Positions 47,201-55,180 of a stretch of DNA of 64,000 bases are shown in pieces (within the stretch, counting starts at the first letter, position 1; every line of letters starts with the position of its first letter). The translations under genes and the position numbers were made by a program. Source of the DNA: Stentor coeruleus (taxonomy: Eukaryota > Ciliophora > Heterotrichea > Heterotrichida > Stentoridae); assembly GCA_001970955.1 (NCBI GenBank), contig MPUH01000108.1, positions 1 to 64,000 on the forward strand. Reading direction: 5' to 3'. The notes under the pieces were generated by a model. The model saw only the letters and a list, made by a program, of their open reading frames with translations, did not search any database and was not told where the DNA came from.

Positions 47201-47562
47201 TTTAGAGCGTAGTTTAAATTCAGGCTGTATACTTTACGCAGATCGTACAATCTAGATAGGAGGTTATCCTTTATGCAGGTGTTTTTCATTCAGGTACAAT
47301 CTATACTAGATTTGATATATTCATTCCATTCGAAATATTATCTCGGTTTGTCATGCAAATGTATCTTTAACACAGATTGTACTCTCTATAAAGGTATATA
47401 TATTATTTAGGTATTTTTTAGAAAGGCATTTTTTATTTAGGTAGTATCCATGTAGTAAGAATTTACAACTTGATTACGAAGAAGATAGAGCTTGACAGTC
47501 GCACTTCAGGAGATGAAAGCTATGATTGGATCACTAAGTATCCAGAGTGCTCAGCAAGATAA
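44206..47562 (+). CDS. Micro-intron gene: membrane protein split by about 118 mini-introns
   Basis: Starts at ATG 44206 (MDIKCSFPNCHSEAFWQCNC, a B-box-like Cys/His finger) and continues as coiled coil to 45002, with an unexplained frame change near 44571-44600. A start at 44873 (MSHREKQELLADYDFYYFKK) is a possible alternative if the finger part is a separate gene. From 45003 the frame enters an array of 14-17-nt intron-like units. Removing them joins all spacers in phase 1: FIYWKPKIPCHFLCAFKAF, HWIIPLISTIILIPAYIALI, KDVSYIKGLEKFGYGLIFI, the 114-nt exon with WDDDSVRRYSYFLRDYDYY, then FVLFILPYIGIIFLCIVS, GAIPVYIFIGYYSYRIIRFF and RYRDLIYSFHSKYYLGL, ending KYPECSAR and TAA. About 515 residues with several hydrophobic helices each followed by basic residues, as in multi-pass membrane proteins. 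The family is not recognised. Expression and actual splicing are inferred, not shown. Confidence 0.65.
45003..46167 (+). repeat. Micro-intron array 1 (about 57 units)
   Basis: Head-to-tail units of 15 nt, some 16 and one 17, such as GTATTTTTTATTCAG (45563), GTAAATACTATATAG (45545) and GTAATGATCATACAG (45491). Starts are GTA, sometimes GTT or GC (45171, 45270, 46087); ends are AG. An A six bases from the 3' end is kept in nearly all, also in the 16- and 17-nt units. Interiors differ, so this is not a fresh tandem duplication. Spacers are 0 nt (AG|GTA), 3 nt (commonly YTN: TTA, CTT, TTC, TTG) or 6-21 nt. One unit at 46003-46017 ends in AA rather than AG. The longer spacers are open only in phase 1. 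Confidence 0.85.
46168..46281 (+). other. 114-nt exon between the two arrays
   Basis: Read in phase 1 (one base from the preceding micro-exon plus AA) it gives KKIEIWDDDSVRRYSYFLRD then YDYYTSRNDTKCSSCLRI, and ends with one base of the next codon, so both boundaries are phase 1 like every other junction. It is hydrophilic and clearly coding in character. DYDYYTSRND loosely echoes DYDFYYFKKD upstream of array 1. Confidence 0.75.
46282..47455 (+). repeat. Micro-intron array 2 (about 61 units)
   Basis: The same design as array 1: 14-nt (46301, 46538), 15-nt (most), 16-nt (46282, 46420, 46558, 46640, 46728, 47263, 47294) and 17-nt (47394) units, with GTG (46936, 46990, 47279), GTC (46885), GTT (47191, 47263) and GC (47426) starts. 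Spacers: about 35 single 3-nt micro-exons, a 36-nt exon (46436-46471) and a 51-nt exon (47310-47360), plus a few of 6-18 nt. Spliced in phase 1 the 3-nt spacers alone spell GAIPVYIFIGYYSYRIIRFF and IKRY. Confidence 0.85.
47456..47562 (+). other. Terminal exon of the micro-intron gene
   Basis: In phase 1 after the last unit (GTAGTATCCATGTAG) the exon reads LRIYNLITKKIELDSRTSGD, ESYDWITKYPECSAR and TAA at 47560-47562. It is a hydrophilic cytosolic-type tail with no intron motifs. Confidence 0.75.
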
Positions 47563-48880
47563 ATTAGTTAGTTTAGGTAATAAAAATCATTTATTATAAT
47601 TGTTTGAAGTTTTATAAATCATAGTTAAGGAATTTTATTTCTTATCTTTTCTATATACTGATTTGATTAAGATTATTAGAATTTTCAATAGAGTTAAAAT
47701 TGCAGAATCTCTAAATGGAATTATTCCATTTTCTTCTATATACTGATTTGATTTATTGATATTAAAGTTTCTTGGAAATTCTCCAAATGTAATTATCAAA
47801 AAATCTTTAGAACCATAGTGATGACTATGTACATAATTTCTTAAAGTTCAGATATTCTTATAAGTTTCATATGTTTATGATGCATCATTGGATTTCTATC
47901 CTTTTTCATGTTTGTTTCGGTTATATCGCATAAAAAAAATTAAGAGTTTATTGTATAAGTGTAACTTTGATAATTTTCAAACAATACATTTATGAAGTTT
48001 TCAAATTGCCATAAACTTTCATTTTTGAAGAAATATACTCTAATGACTAATACAATATATGAAGTATAATCAAACCCTTTTTATTATAGTTATATATCTA
48101 CAAATGAATCCCAACCTAAAAACTGGCACAAAATAACAATATTTAGCATAAAAAGATGTCTTTCAAGGTCATCAGCAATGATATTATAAGCTTTACTATA
48201 TTCTTTTATAAAGCACTAAAAAATGATTATAATTATAGGGAATATATAGCTAAAATCATAATCTTATGATGAGAAATGCGATACATGTATATTGTAAATA
48301 GTAACTTTGATTTTAAGCTTTATTTTTTCTAAGATTTCACAATCAGAAAGTATAGAGTACCAGAAATGAGTTTTTAAATTTCGGACTAATGTACCAAAGA
48401 TAGGGTCTAAACATTAATAATTAAGAGGAATCTTAATTTTTTTTTGTCTTCTGGAAAGCTTTTCTTTGTTCATAGATGATAAACTTAGTACATCGTCATA
48501 TTTATCAATAATATATATTTTGCTTTTAAAGTGCTGGAGGAATTTATTATCAAGGTATGCTGATATATCTATTTTAGCTCTTGATTCCCATGTTACTTTG
48601 CTAGAAATGAGGCAAACTTTTTATATATTTCCAAAATGGTCTGGGTTAAAGGCAAATATACTAGGCAGAATTCAAAGAAAAGCATTTAAAATAATGGTAA
48701 GCAACTTCAGATATTAAATTATTTATAAAAGCATTTAATAGTTTTTGACAATTTGCATTGATTTTGCATAACTAAATCTTATTTCTATAACCCTCTTATA
48801 AAATTATACAATATTTTATTATATTCCATATATAAATTCCTATCTGATTACGATATATATTTTTGGAAGATAATACAAAT
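47563..48880. other. Region holding a minus-strand TAA/TAG-interrupted gene
   Basis: 1.3 kb between the micro-intron gene and the gene at 48881. On the minus strand most of it reads as protein (separate entry). The plus-strand open stretch at 48466-48717 is antisense to it and is not called. Confidence 0.5.
47635..48660 (-). pseudogene. Unidentified gene or pseudogene interrupted only by TAA/TAG
   Basis: From about 48660 down, one minus-strand frame stays protein-like for about 320 codons: NPDHFGNI, KVCLISSKVTWESRAKIDIS, AYLDNKFLQHFKSKIYIIDK, CLDPIFGTLVRNLKTHFWYS, KEYSKAYNIIADDLERHLFM, LGWDSFVDI, KGFDYTSYIVLVIRVYFFKN and ESLWQFENFINVLFENYQSY. It is broken by nine TAA/TAG and no TGA; three TAA fall within six codons (DI*L**KGF). 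Near 47850 the frame shifts and continues HSHHYGSKDFLIITFGEFPR to NQYIEENGIIPFRDSAILTL and a TAA at 47635. Five CAA/CAG plus nine TAA/TAG would give a normal Gln content if TAA/TAG were Gln. No 15-nt introns remove the stops. No known family is recognised. Decay of an ordinary gene is the conservative explanation. Confidence 0.5.
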
Positions 48881-49402
48881 ATGCAAATGAACATTTACGA
48901 CTCAAAACTAAAAAAGAATCCAGTTGCTTACATCAATTACCTTCAAAGCCAAAATCGAGTTAAGAAGCAAGTTGAGCAGCAAGACAAAGAAAAAATGCTT
49001 AATAAAGAAAAAGAAGATGCTTTTAATATATACCTTCAAGGAGCTAATGAAGAACGTATTGATGAACAAAGAAAACGTGAAAATGGTAAAAAGCTTAGGG
49101 AGAAATCAAAAAAAGGATATTCAAGAAAAAAATGGGGCGATGAACCCAGGTCAAAACATAATCAAAGCAGAAGGGAAATTATTCATACTGTTGTTTATTC
49201 TGAACATAAAGATCATCTTAGATCAAGCAGTTTAAAAGACTCTGAAGAAAAAAAAATACAAGATGACATAAAAGACTCTAATCAAAACCTAGAAAAAAAT
49301 GAAATAATTGATCTAATTCAAGAATTTGACCCTGACGAACTTTGGAGAGTTCTTTCTTTTATAAACTTGGTTATAAAAAAGAATTTAATATCTATAAGTT
49401 AA
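48881..49402 (+). CDS. Small highly charged protein
   Basis: 173 residues from the ATG at 48881 (MQMNIYDSKLKKNPVAYINY); the frame extends six codons upstream to a TTG. The middle is a Lys/Arg/Glu-rich helix (QDKEKMLNKEKEDAFNIYLQ, NEERIDEQRKRENGKKLREK) followed by a basic segment KKGYSRKKWGDEPRSKHNQS and an acidic stretch. The C-terminus EFDPDELWRVLSFINLVIKK is a short amphipathic helix that could be an interaction motif. Probably largely disordered. Not recognised; the short 5' gap and the coding character make the gene credible. Confidence 0.6.
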   Translation: MQMNIYDSKLKKNPVAYINYLQSQNRVKKQVEQQDKEKMLNKEKEDAFNIYLQGANEERIDEQRKRENGKKLREKSKKGYSRKKWGDEPRSKHNQSRREIIHTVVYSEHKDHLRSSSLKDSEEKKIQDDIKDSNQNLEKNEIIDLIQEFDPDELWRVLSFINLVIKKNLISIS

Positions 49403-49548
49403 CGCTAATTATATTGTATACAAAAGTTCTTGATTTATATTCATTTTCTCTAATTAAAACATATTTTCTCATAAAAATCTTCATTACCCAAAAAGCATAT
49501 AAATTTATTCTAACTTAAGATTTAAAGTCAAACATTTTAATCTTATAT

Positions 49549-50541
49549 CTAAATCACTAAAGAATTTGGAAAGCTTTTTTGCAATAACTCTACTTGCTCC
49601 TGTGGCAAGGGGTTAAAAGATATCACCGCCTTAAAATTCCCAAGGCAATGTGACAAAATAGCTTTCAAATTATCACATTTCGTCAAGCAACAAAAGCTTA
49701 TATTAAGATGCCTAAACACTTTATTCTTCAACAAAAAATATTGTTTACTTTCTTCATCCTGTATCAATTCATCAGCAGGAGCCTCAGGCTCCAAAACTTT
49801 ACCTCGATTTTTTTGTGCCTTGATTTTTGCTAATTCCTTTTCCTTCTTCCTATACTCCTCCACTTTGTCTTCAGGGAATTCAAGTTTTCCAAAAACCCCT
49901 ACAAGACAACTTAGCCCATCATCAGTAATTAAATTCTTCCCTATATTTAAATTGATTAAAAATCTGTTAGCATCCAAAACTTCAGCTAAAGGAGCTAAAT
50001 TAGAAACATAATTCCCATATAAATCCATAGTCTTTAAAAACTTATTGCTTTTCAAATTATCGCATATAAGTCTAAAAGCATCATCACCTAAATTTGACAC
50101 TCTTAATGACAATAATTGGACTTTGCTTCCTTCACGAACAAGATCAGCAAATTTGTTATCTGGTAAAGGATTCCAATCAATTTGTAGCCATGGAACATGT
50201 TCGAAATTCAAGCAAGGTACAAGAATATCAATTTGTTCAGGAGTTAATTCACAGTTATTAAATTTAACCATTCTTGTTGGACAACCGGCTAAGGCAATAC
50301 AAAGGATTTTTATAGAAAAGTTATCAAAACGATGTGAAATTGCTGAAAAGTAAGGGATTTCAGTTTCTGTATGGCCGGAATCTCGGAAACATGGATGAAG
50401 AGATGAACCAAACTGTTGTGATATCAGCGATAAATCATTGTAAAGTTTTCCAGTAAGTTTTACTTGGGATTCAATTATTTCTGTTGGAGATCGGTGAGAC
50501 TGAATGTTATAGTCCCAGATGTTTTTTTCCATGATGCTCAT
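49549..50541 (-). CDS. Leucine-rich-repeat protein with a charged insertion
   Basis: 330 residues from ATG 50541 (MSIMEKNIWDYNIQSHRSPT); 36 codons upstream in frame are AT-rich leader and overlap the end of the neighbour. RNI-type leucine-rich repeats run from about residue 65: FSIKILCIALAGCPTRMVKF, NCELTPEQIDILVPCL, LLSLRVSNLGDDAFRLICDN, LKTMDLYGNYVSNLAPLAEV and LINLNIGKNLITDDGLSCLV. A charged helix (EDKVEEYRKKEKELAKIKAQ) interrupts the solenoid before the last repeats. That interrupted layout is reminiscent of the ciliary protein LRRC71, but I cannot confirm it. LRR solenoids bind proteins; the partner is unknown. Confidence 0.75.
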   Translation of the reverse strand: MSIMEKNIWDYNIQSHRSPTEIIESQVKLTGKLYNDLSLISQQFGSSLHPCFRDSGHTETEIPYFSAISHRFDNFSIKILCIALAGCPTRMVKFNNCELTPEQIDILVPCLNFEHVPWLQIDWNPLPDNKFADLVREGSKVQLLSLRVSNLGDDAFRLICDNLKSNKFLKTMDLYGNYVSNLAPLAEVLDANRFLINLNIGKNLITDDGLSCLVGVFGKLEFPEDKVEEYRKKEKELAKIKAQKNRGKVLEPEAPADELIQDEESKQYFLLKNKVFRHLNISFCCLTKCDNLKAILSHCLGNFKAVISFNPLPQEQVELLQKSFPNSLVI

Positions 50542-50578
50542 ATATTTTTTTATAGTAAAAGTTTTTTTAAAATGTATA

Positions 50579-52075
50579 TTACTTAAATCTATTAACTTGG
50601 CTTTTTTGTCCTTCGTTTGATATGAAAAGAGTGCAAAATTTAGGTACAAATTTGAATATTTCTTTTCGAATTTGTTTTGAACTGTTCATATTAACGATGA
50701 AATTTCTTAAATACTTCATTCTAGGTAAGCATCTGGCATATACATGAAGTAAAGGACTTTCATCATCTATAATATTTGAGCTAATATTGATACAAGCAAT
50801 ATAAGGGAAATTAGCAAGTGTATCTAATGTTGCAGCAATACCATCAATAGGAATATTATTTTTGCTTATATCTAAAGTTCTTAATTGGCCGCAGTTATAT
50901 AATCCTTTCAATATATGCATTATACCTACTAAACCTATATCATTATCAGAAAGATATAATCTTTTAAGCTCATTCATTTCTGGTAAAACTTTTGCAAGAA
51001 CTTCAGCTCCTGATGCGCCAATAAGATTTCCAATTACAGATAATGCTTTTAAATTTCTTGATAAATTTGGGAGTATTATTATAAGACCTGTGCAAAGTAA
51101 ATTGCTGTATTCAATAGAAAACAATTTAAGATTATTTGCGTTTTTAAGACCAAGTGAAATGTTTTTAAATGGCCACTGATTGTCGATAGCGCATTGATAC
51201 AAGTTTAAGTGTTTTAGTTTAGGGAAATTTGTAATCCCTGGAAATAACCAGCTTATTTGATTATCATTAAGATAATTTATATAGAGACTATTGACATCTA
51301 CCATGATATTTGAAAGTTTTATTAGGCATTGGGCCATAGCTAACTCTTGGCATTCTTCTGCTGTAATAGTAATTCTGTATGTATGCTTAAAACTCCGATA
51401 ATCTTCAAGCTTTTTGGTAGTATTAGCTAAAAAATCGCATTTTTTAGCCTTTTTCATCAGTTTGCGAAATTCTTGTATTTCTTGTTCCTTTATTTCATAT
51501 TTTTTTATACTTTTAATCCCAGAATCAATGAATTCTTTTGGCTTGCTTTTGAGGTTGTCAAGAAAATAAGGAAGTTCGAAAAAACATTGGAAGCTGCTGT
51601 CAATTCCTTTTTTAAACCATTTCAAATTTATATTGGAAAAGTATGTATTGTGAAGTTCTTCTAAAGATACGACATCAAAATTTATAATAAGGTTCAATAA
51701 ATGCTTTTTGGAAGTGTTTAATTCACGGGGCAGGGTCGCTATTTCAACTTCACAATTTTCTATATATTCGATGTAGGATAGTAATAGGGATTGCTTCTCT
51801 AAGAAAACCTTTGATAATTGGCTGATAACCTTCTGAACTTTTCTCTCGTAGCGTAATATTGAATCATTGATCCGTTTCTTTAAAGCTTTTAGTTCTGAAA
51901 GTAGCTTTTCAGTATTTGATGACAATCTGTAAGAATTTCGAATGATAATATTATGGTTTGGGTTATGCAAAATGTGTTCTTCCATGCAGCACGAGCACAT
52001 TTTAGTTTCACAACATAAAAATAGCCACTTGTCTTTATTCTCTGAACCTTGGCAATGATTACAATATTTCTTCAT
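50579..52075 (-). CDS. B-box-like zinc finger / leucine-rich-repeat protein
   Basis: 498 residues. The N-terminus is a B-box-like finger: YCNHCQGSENKDKWLFLCCE, TKMCSCCMEEHILHNPNHNI, similar in plan to the finger of the micro-intron gene at 44206. A coiled coil follows (about 55-110, KLLSELKALKKRINDSILRY). The C-terminal half carries RNI-type LRRs: FPKLKHLNLYQCAIDNQWPF, LKALSVIGNLIGASGAEVLA, LKRLYLSDNDIGLVGIMHIL and LRTLDISKNNIPIDGIAATL. B-box plus coiled coil plus repeat is the TRIM-like layout without a RING, common in Stentor-type genomes. It probably acts as a scaffold or adaptor. The stop is 37 bp before the start of the LRR gene on the same strand, so the two LRR genes form a tandem pair. 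Confidence 0.82.
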   Translation of the reverse strand: MKKYCNHCQGSENKDKWLFLCCETKMCSCCMEEHILHNPNHNIIIRNSYRLSSNTEKLLSELKALKKRINDSILRYERKVQKVISQLSKVFLEKQSLLLSYIEYIENCEVEIATLPRELNTSKKHLLNLIINFDVVSLEELHNTYFSNINLKWFKKGIDSSFQCFFELPYFLDNLKSKPKEFIDSGIKSIKKYEIKEQEIQEFRKLMKKAKKCDFLANTTKKLEDYRSFKHTYRITITAEECQELAMAQCLIKLSNIMVDVNSLYINYLNDNQISWLFPGITNFPKLKHLNLYQCAIDNQWPFKNISLGLKNANNLKLFSIEYSNLLCTGLIIILPNLSRNLKALSVIGNLIGASGAEVLAKVLPEMNELKRLYLSDNDIGLVGIMHILKGLYNCGQLRTLDISKNNIPIDGIAATLDTLANFPYIACINISSNIIDDESPLLHVYARCLPRMKYLRNFIVNMNSSKQIRKEIFKFVPKFCTLFISNEGQKSQVNRFK

Positions 52076-52816
52076 TATTGGTAATTTTATAATCCTATAT
52101 TATTTTTATACTTAGAGATCGATAATTATAAACTAAATTTATAACAAAAACACATTGAAATTTATAGAAAGGAAATAAAATTTAAGCTTTAAATTATAGA
52201 TATTTTAGTTTGAATATTAGATAAATTTAAGTATTTTATAAATTAATAGGGTGAATTATTACAACTTACGATTGAAAATTAGTTGAGATAATATAGAATA
52301 TTATATGTGTTCTAAGTTTATAAAGTATAAAAATTTTATTATTTGTGTGATAATAAATAATTAAATAAAACAAAGTGGATATAATTTGCAAAATTTTCAA
52401 ATAAAATTTATAGTAAATAAAGCTTTATAGTCAGTTTAAGTTTGATAATTAGTTGAGATAATATGGATAATTATATGTGTTCTAAGTTTATAAAATACAA
52501 AATTGACTAAACATAAAATTCCCAATATTTATTATTTTATTTAAGAAAACATAGTAGCATACGCATTATTAAAACCTTAAAAATATTGATTTTCAAATAA
52601 TAATAATTCTCCCAAAAATAAACACTAAGTCATAAAAAAAATCCAAAAGCCTATTTTTAACCATCTTATAATTTGCAAAATTACTTTCAAATACTTAGTA
52701 AATTTATAAAATGAATATTTTAAAAACAATTTCTATAATCTTATTTCTATTCATCTTAATTAGCACATAAAAATATCTTTAATACAAAAAAACCTAATTT
52801 CTAATAAAATCCAAAA
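52076..52816. other. Divergent intergenic region with a dispersed repeat
   Basis: 741 bp between divergent starts. It carries two imperfect 50-bp copies (52278 and 52448); otherwise AT-rich with no recognised element. Confidence 0.5.
52278..52500. repeat. Imperfect direct repeat, about 50 bp, 170 bp apart
   Basis: TTAGTTGAGATAATAT, then TTATATGTGTTCTAAGTTTA, occurs at 52278-52330 and again at 52448-52500 with a few changes. Both copies lie in the upstream region of the first arrestin-like gene, so a regulatory role is possible but unsupported. Confidence 0.75.
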
Positions 52817-53893
52817 ATGGGTTCAAAAAATTCTCATGGGACAATATACATCCAACTTGAGCAATCTTCATCATCTGGAGGTGAAGAAGTAATAGGAATA
52901 ATCCATATCTCATTAAAAACTCTTCTATCATCCCCAACCCTAATCCTATCATTCAAAGGTAAAGAAACTACTCATTGGGAAGAAACTCGAACTGTTTCAA
53001 CAAAAAATTCAGATGGAGAAAGCGATTCTGAAACAGTCACAGATTATTATGATGGTAAATATCTAATATGTGACCACAGACATTCAGTTTTTAAATGGAA
53101 TAACGAATTAACTCCAGGAGATTATAGTATACCATTTACATTTATTCTTCCAGAAAACATCCCAGGATCATTTTCTTATACTTCTTCATCAACATTAGCT
53201 AAAATACAATACAAATTTTATGCACAAATAACCACTTCTAGTCATAAAGTTTCTGGAAAAGTCTTAATTCATATACATCAAGATATCACAATTTTCAATA
53301 CTAACATTATTCTTGATAGATCAGCTAAAATGAGATCTTGGTGTTTTTATAACAAAGGAACTTGTACAATTTCAGCACATAGTCCTCAAGATACGTACAA
53401 CCCTTCACAAACCGCAGTTTTTTTTGTGAATGTCAACAATTCTAGGTCACAACTTGCTATTCAAAGCATTTCATGTGAACTTTTTTGTAATCTTCGTCTT
53501 CAATCATCATCTAAAACAAACAAATTTATTAAAGAAAGCTTGATTAAAAAGAATTTCCCTATGAAAATCAACCCATTTGATGAAGAACTTCATGAACCTA
53601 TGGAAATATATATTGAACTTGGACAAAAATTAAATAGTTTACAGAGTATGTATTCGACTAAAGGTATTATTATCAATTGTTCATATACTTGTAGAATTGA
53701 AGCTGTTATGGAAGCTAGGCTAATGTGCTGTGGAGAGTATCCTAGAATTGAAATGCCTATGATTATTATACCTAATGTTATACAACCTCAACCTTCAGCA
53801 CCTATTGATCCTCAAGATTGGAGGCCAGAAATACTTCCTCAGGTGAATTTTAAATCTGGCCAAGAATCTGAAATTAGATATTTAGATAACTAA
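52817..53893 (+). CDS. Arrestin-domain protein 1
   Basis: 358 residues starting MGSKNSHGTIYIQLEQSSSS; MG with a following SH-type context suits N-myristoylation. Two beta-sandwich arrestin lobes: the N-lobe with EVIGIIHISLKTLLSSPTLI, LILSFKGKETTHWEET and the typical TPGDYSIPFTFILPENIPGS (equivalent to the LxxGxHxFPFxFxLP motif of ARRDC proteins), and the C-lobe from about residue 170 with IELGQKLNSLQSMYSTKGII and CRIEAVMEARLMCCGEYPRI. Alpha-arrestins are adaptors that link membrane cargo to ubiquitin ligases and sorting; no PPxY motif is seen here, so that role is uncertain. A close paralogue lies 160 bp downstream on the same strand. Confidence 0.88.
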   Translation: MGSKNSHGTIYIQLEQSSSSGGEEVIGIIHISLKTLLSSPTLILSFKGKETTHWEETRTVSTKNSDGESDSETVTDYYDGKYLICDHRHSVFKWNNELTPGDYSIPFTFILPENIPGSFSYTSSSTLAKIQYKFYAQITTSSHKVSGKVLIHIHQDITIFNTNIILDRSAKMRSWCFYNKGTCTISAHSPQDTYNPSQTAVFFVNVNNSRSQLAIQSISCELFCNLRLQSSSKTNKFIKESLIKKNFPMKINPFDEELHEPMEIYIELGQKLNSLQSMYSTKGIIINCSYTCRIEAVMEARLMCCGEYPRIEMPMIIIPNVIQPQPSAPIDPQDWRPEILPQVNFKSGQESEIRYLDN

Positions 53894-54052
53894 ATTTTAA
53901 TCATCAATTATTATTCTTAAATTATGTCAATTGTATGTGACAATGCAAATAATTTTCAAAATAACTTTATTAGTTCTTTATGACTTAAAATAATATAATT
54001 TTATAATCCAATACTAACTCAAGCTATAAAAGCCTAATCAGGGTGCAAATAA

Positions 54053-55144
54053 ATGGGAGGGAGTAATTCTCATGGATCAATTTTGGTCCAGCTAGAAAAC
54101 TCGTCAAGCAAAGGTAATGAAGAAATAACTGGTATTGTGCATATTTCTTTAAAAGAACCCTTCCCACCTTCTACCCTTTATCTAATCTTCAAAGGTAAAG
54201 AACAAACTCACTGGACTGAAAACCATAAAGAATATTGGACAGATTCAAAAGGTAAAAGGCATTCAAGGACTCATATAGAGCATATACATGGTAAGCATCT
54301 TTTATGTAATTATAAACATCCAATATGTGTATGGAACACCGAAATCCAACCAGGTGGTTACAGTATACCTTTTTCTTTTATTATCCCAGGAGGTCTTCCT
54401 GGTAGTTTTTACTTTGAAGATTATCAAAAAGATGCAGCAATAGTATACAAATTTCATGCTAGACTTATTGGTAATAACAATAAAAAAATTACAGGTAAAA
54501 GTTTAATCAACATAGAATTAAACTCGGATTTTAATATCGAAAGCATAACTAAAAGAAAAACTGCTGAAATGAAAGTTTGGTGTTTTTTAAAAAAAGGTAG
54601 ATGCAAAATCAATGCTGGATTTCCTCAAAATGCGTATAGTCCTAATCAGATTGCAACAGTTATGGTTGAAGTTGATAATACAGATTCAATGCTACCTGTA
54701 AAAGCTATTATTTGTAGGTTGAAATATAATATTAAGCTAACTAGCAATTCTGGGAAAACTACATTATCACAGAGAACTTTAATAAAAGAAGAAATGCCTG
54801 TGAATATTGATTTAGGACAAGCTCTTTTAAATAATCATGCTGTTGAGATATTTTTGGACTTAAATCATCATAGTGAAATACTACAGAAAATGTATTCAAC
54901 TAGAGGAAATATTATTGAATGCATATATACAATTGAAGCTGAAGCTGAAATGGCTGGAAACTGTATGTGTTGTGGTGAGTATCCACAAGTTGAAGTTACA
55001 ATGAATATTATACCTAATATGCCAATACCACCACCAAGTGTCCCTGAAGCTCCTGAAAATTGGAATCCTCAGTTACTTAAAGAAATTAGCATCACATATG
55101 ATAAAGAATCACAACCTAATGAAATAACTGCAGAACTTATCTAG
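54053..55144 (+). CDS. Arrestin-domain protein 2 (tandem paralogue)
   Basis: 363 residues, a clear paralogue of the preceding gene: MGGSNSHGSILVQLENSSSK, EITGIVHISLKEPFPPSTLY, LIFKGKEQTHWTENHKEY, QPGGYSIPFSFIIPGGLPGS and EAEMAGNCMCCGEYPQVEV match at the same spacing. The Gly2 acylation-type start, the MCCGEYP motif and the length are all kept. Tandem duplication is the obvious origin; the two have diverged through much of their length, so it is not recent. Function is as for the neighbour, presumed membrane-cargo adaptor. No intron. Confidence 0.88.
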   Translation: MGGSNSHGSILVQLENSSSKGNEEITGIVHISLKEPFPPSTLYLIFKGKEQTHWTENHKEYWTDSKGKRHSRTHIEHIHGKHLLCNYKHPICVWNTEIQPGGYSIPFSFIIPGGLPGSFYFEDYQKDAAIVYKFHARLIGNNNKKITGKSLINIELNSDFNIESITKRKTAEMKVWCFLKKGRCKINAGFPQNAYSPNQIATVMVEVDNTDSMLPVKAIICRLKYNIKLTSNSGKTTLSQRTLIKEEMPVNIDLGQALLNNHAVEIFLDLNHHSEILQKMYSTRGNIIECIYTIEAEAEMAGNCMCCGEYPQVEVTMNIIPNMPIPPPSVPEAPENWNPQLLKEISITYDKESQPNEITAELI

Positions 55145-55180
55145 TAATACTAAAAATGATAATAAATTTTTATTAGCTAT

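Noticed and set aside
45003-47455. CRISPR-like array or ordinary minisatellite
   Set aside because: Units are too short and diverged for CRISPR, and divergence spares the splice-site positions, unlike a neutral minisatellite.
45003-47455. Internal eliminated sequences (germline DNA excised in the macronucleus)
   Set aside because: The borders are GT...AG with a branch-like A, as in the ordinary introns here, not TA direct repeats; intron identity is the simpler reading.
48466-48717. Plus-strand 83-codon open stretch as a gene
   Set aside because: It begins at TTG, lacks domain features and is antisense to a more protein-like minus-strand frame.
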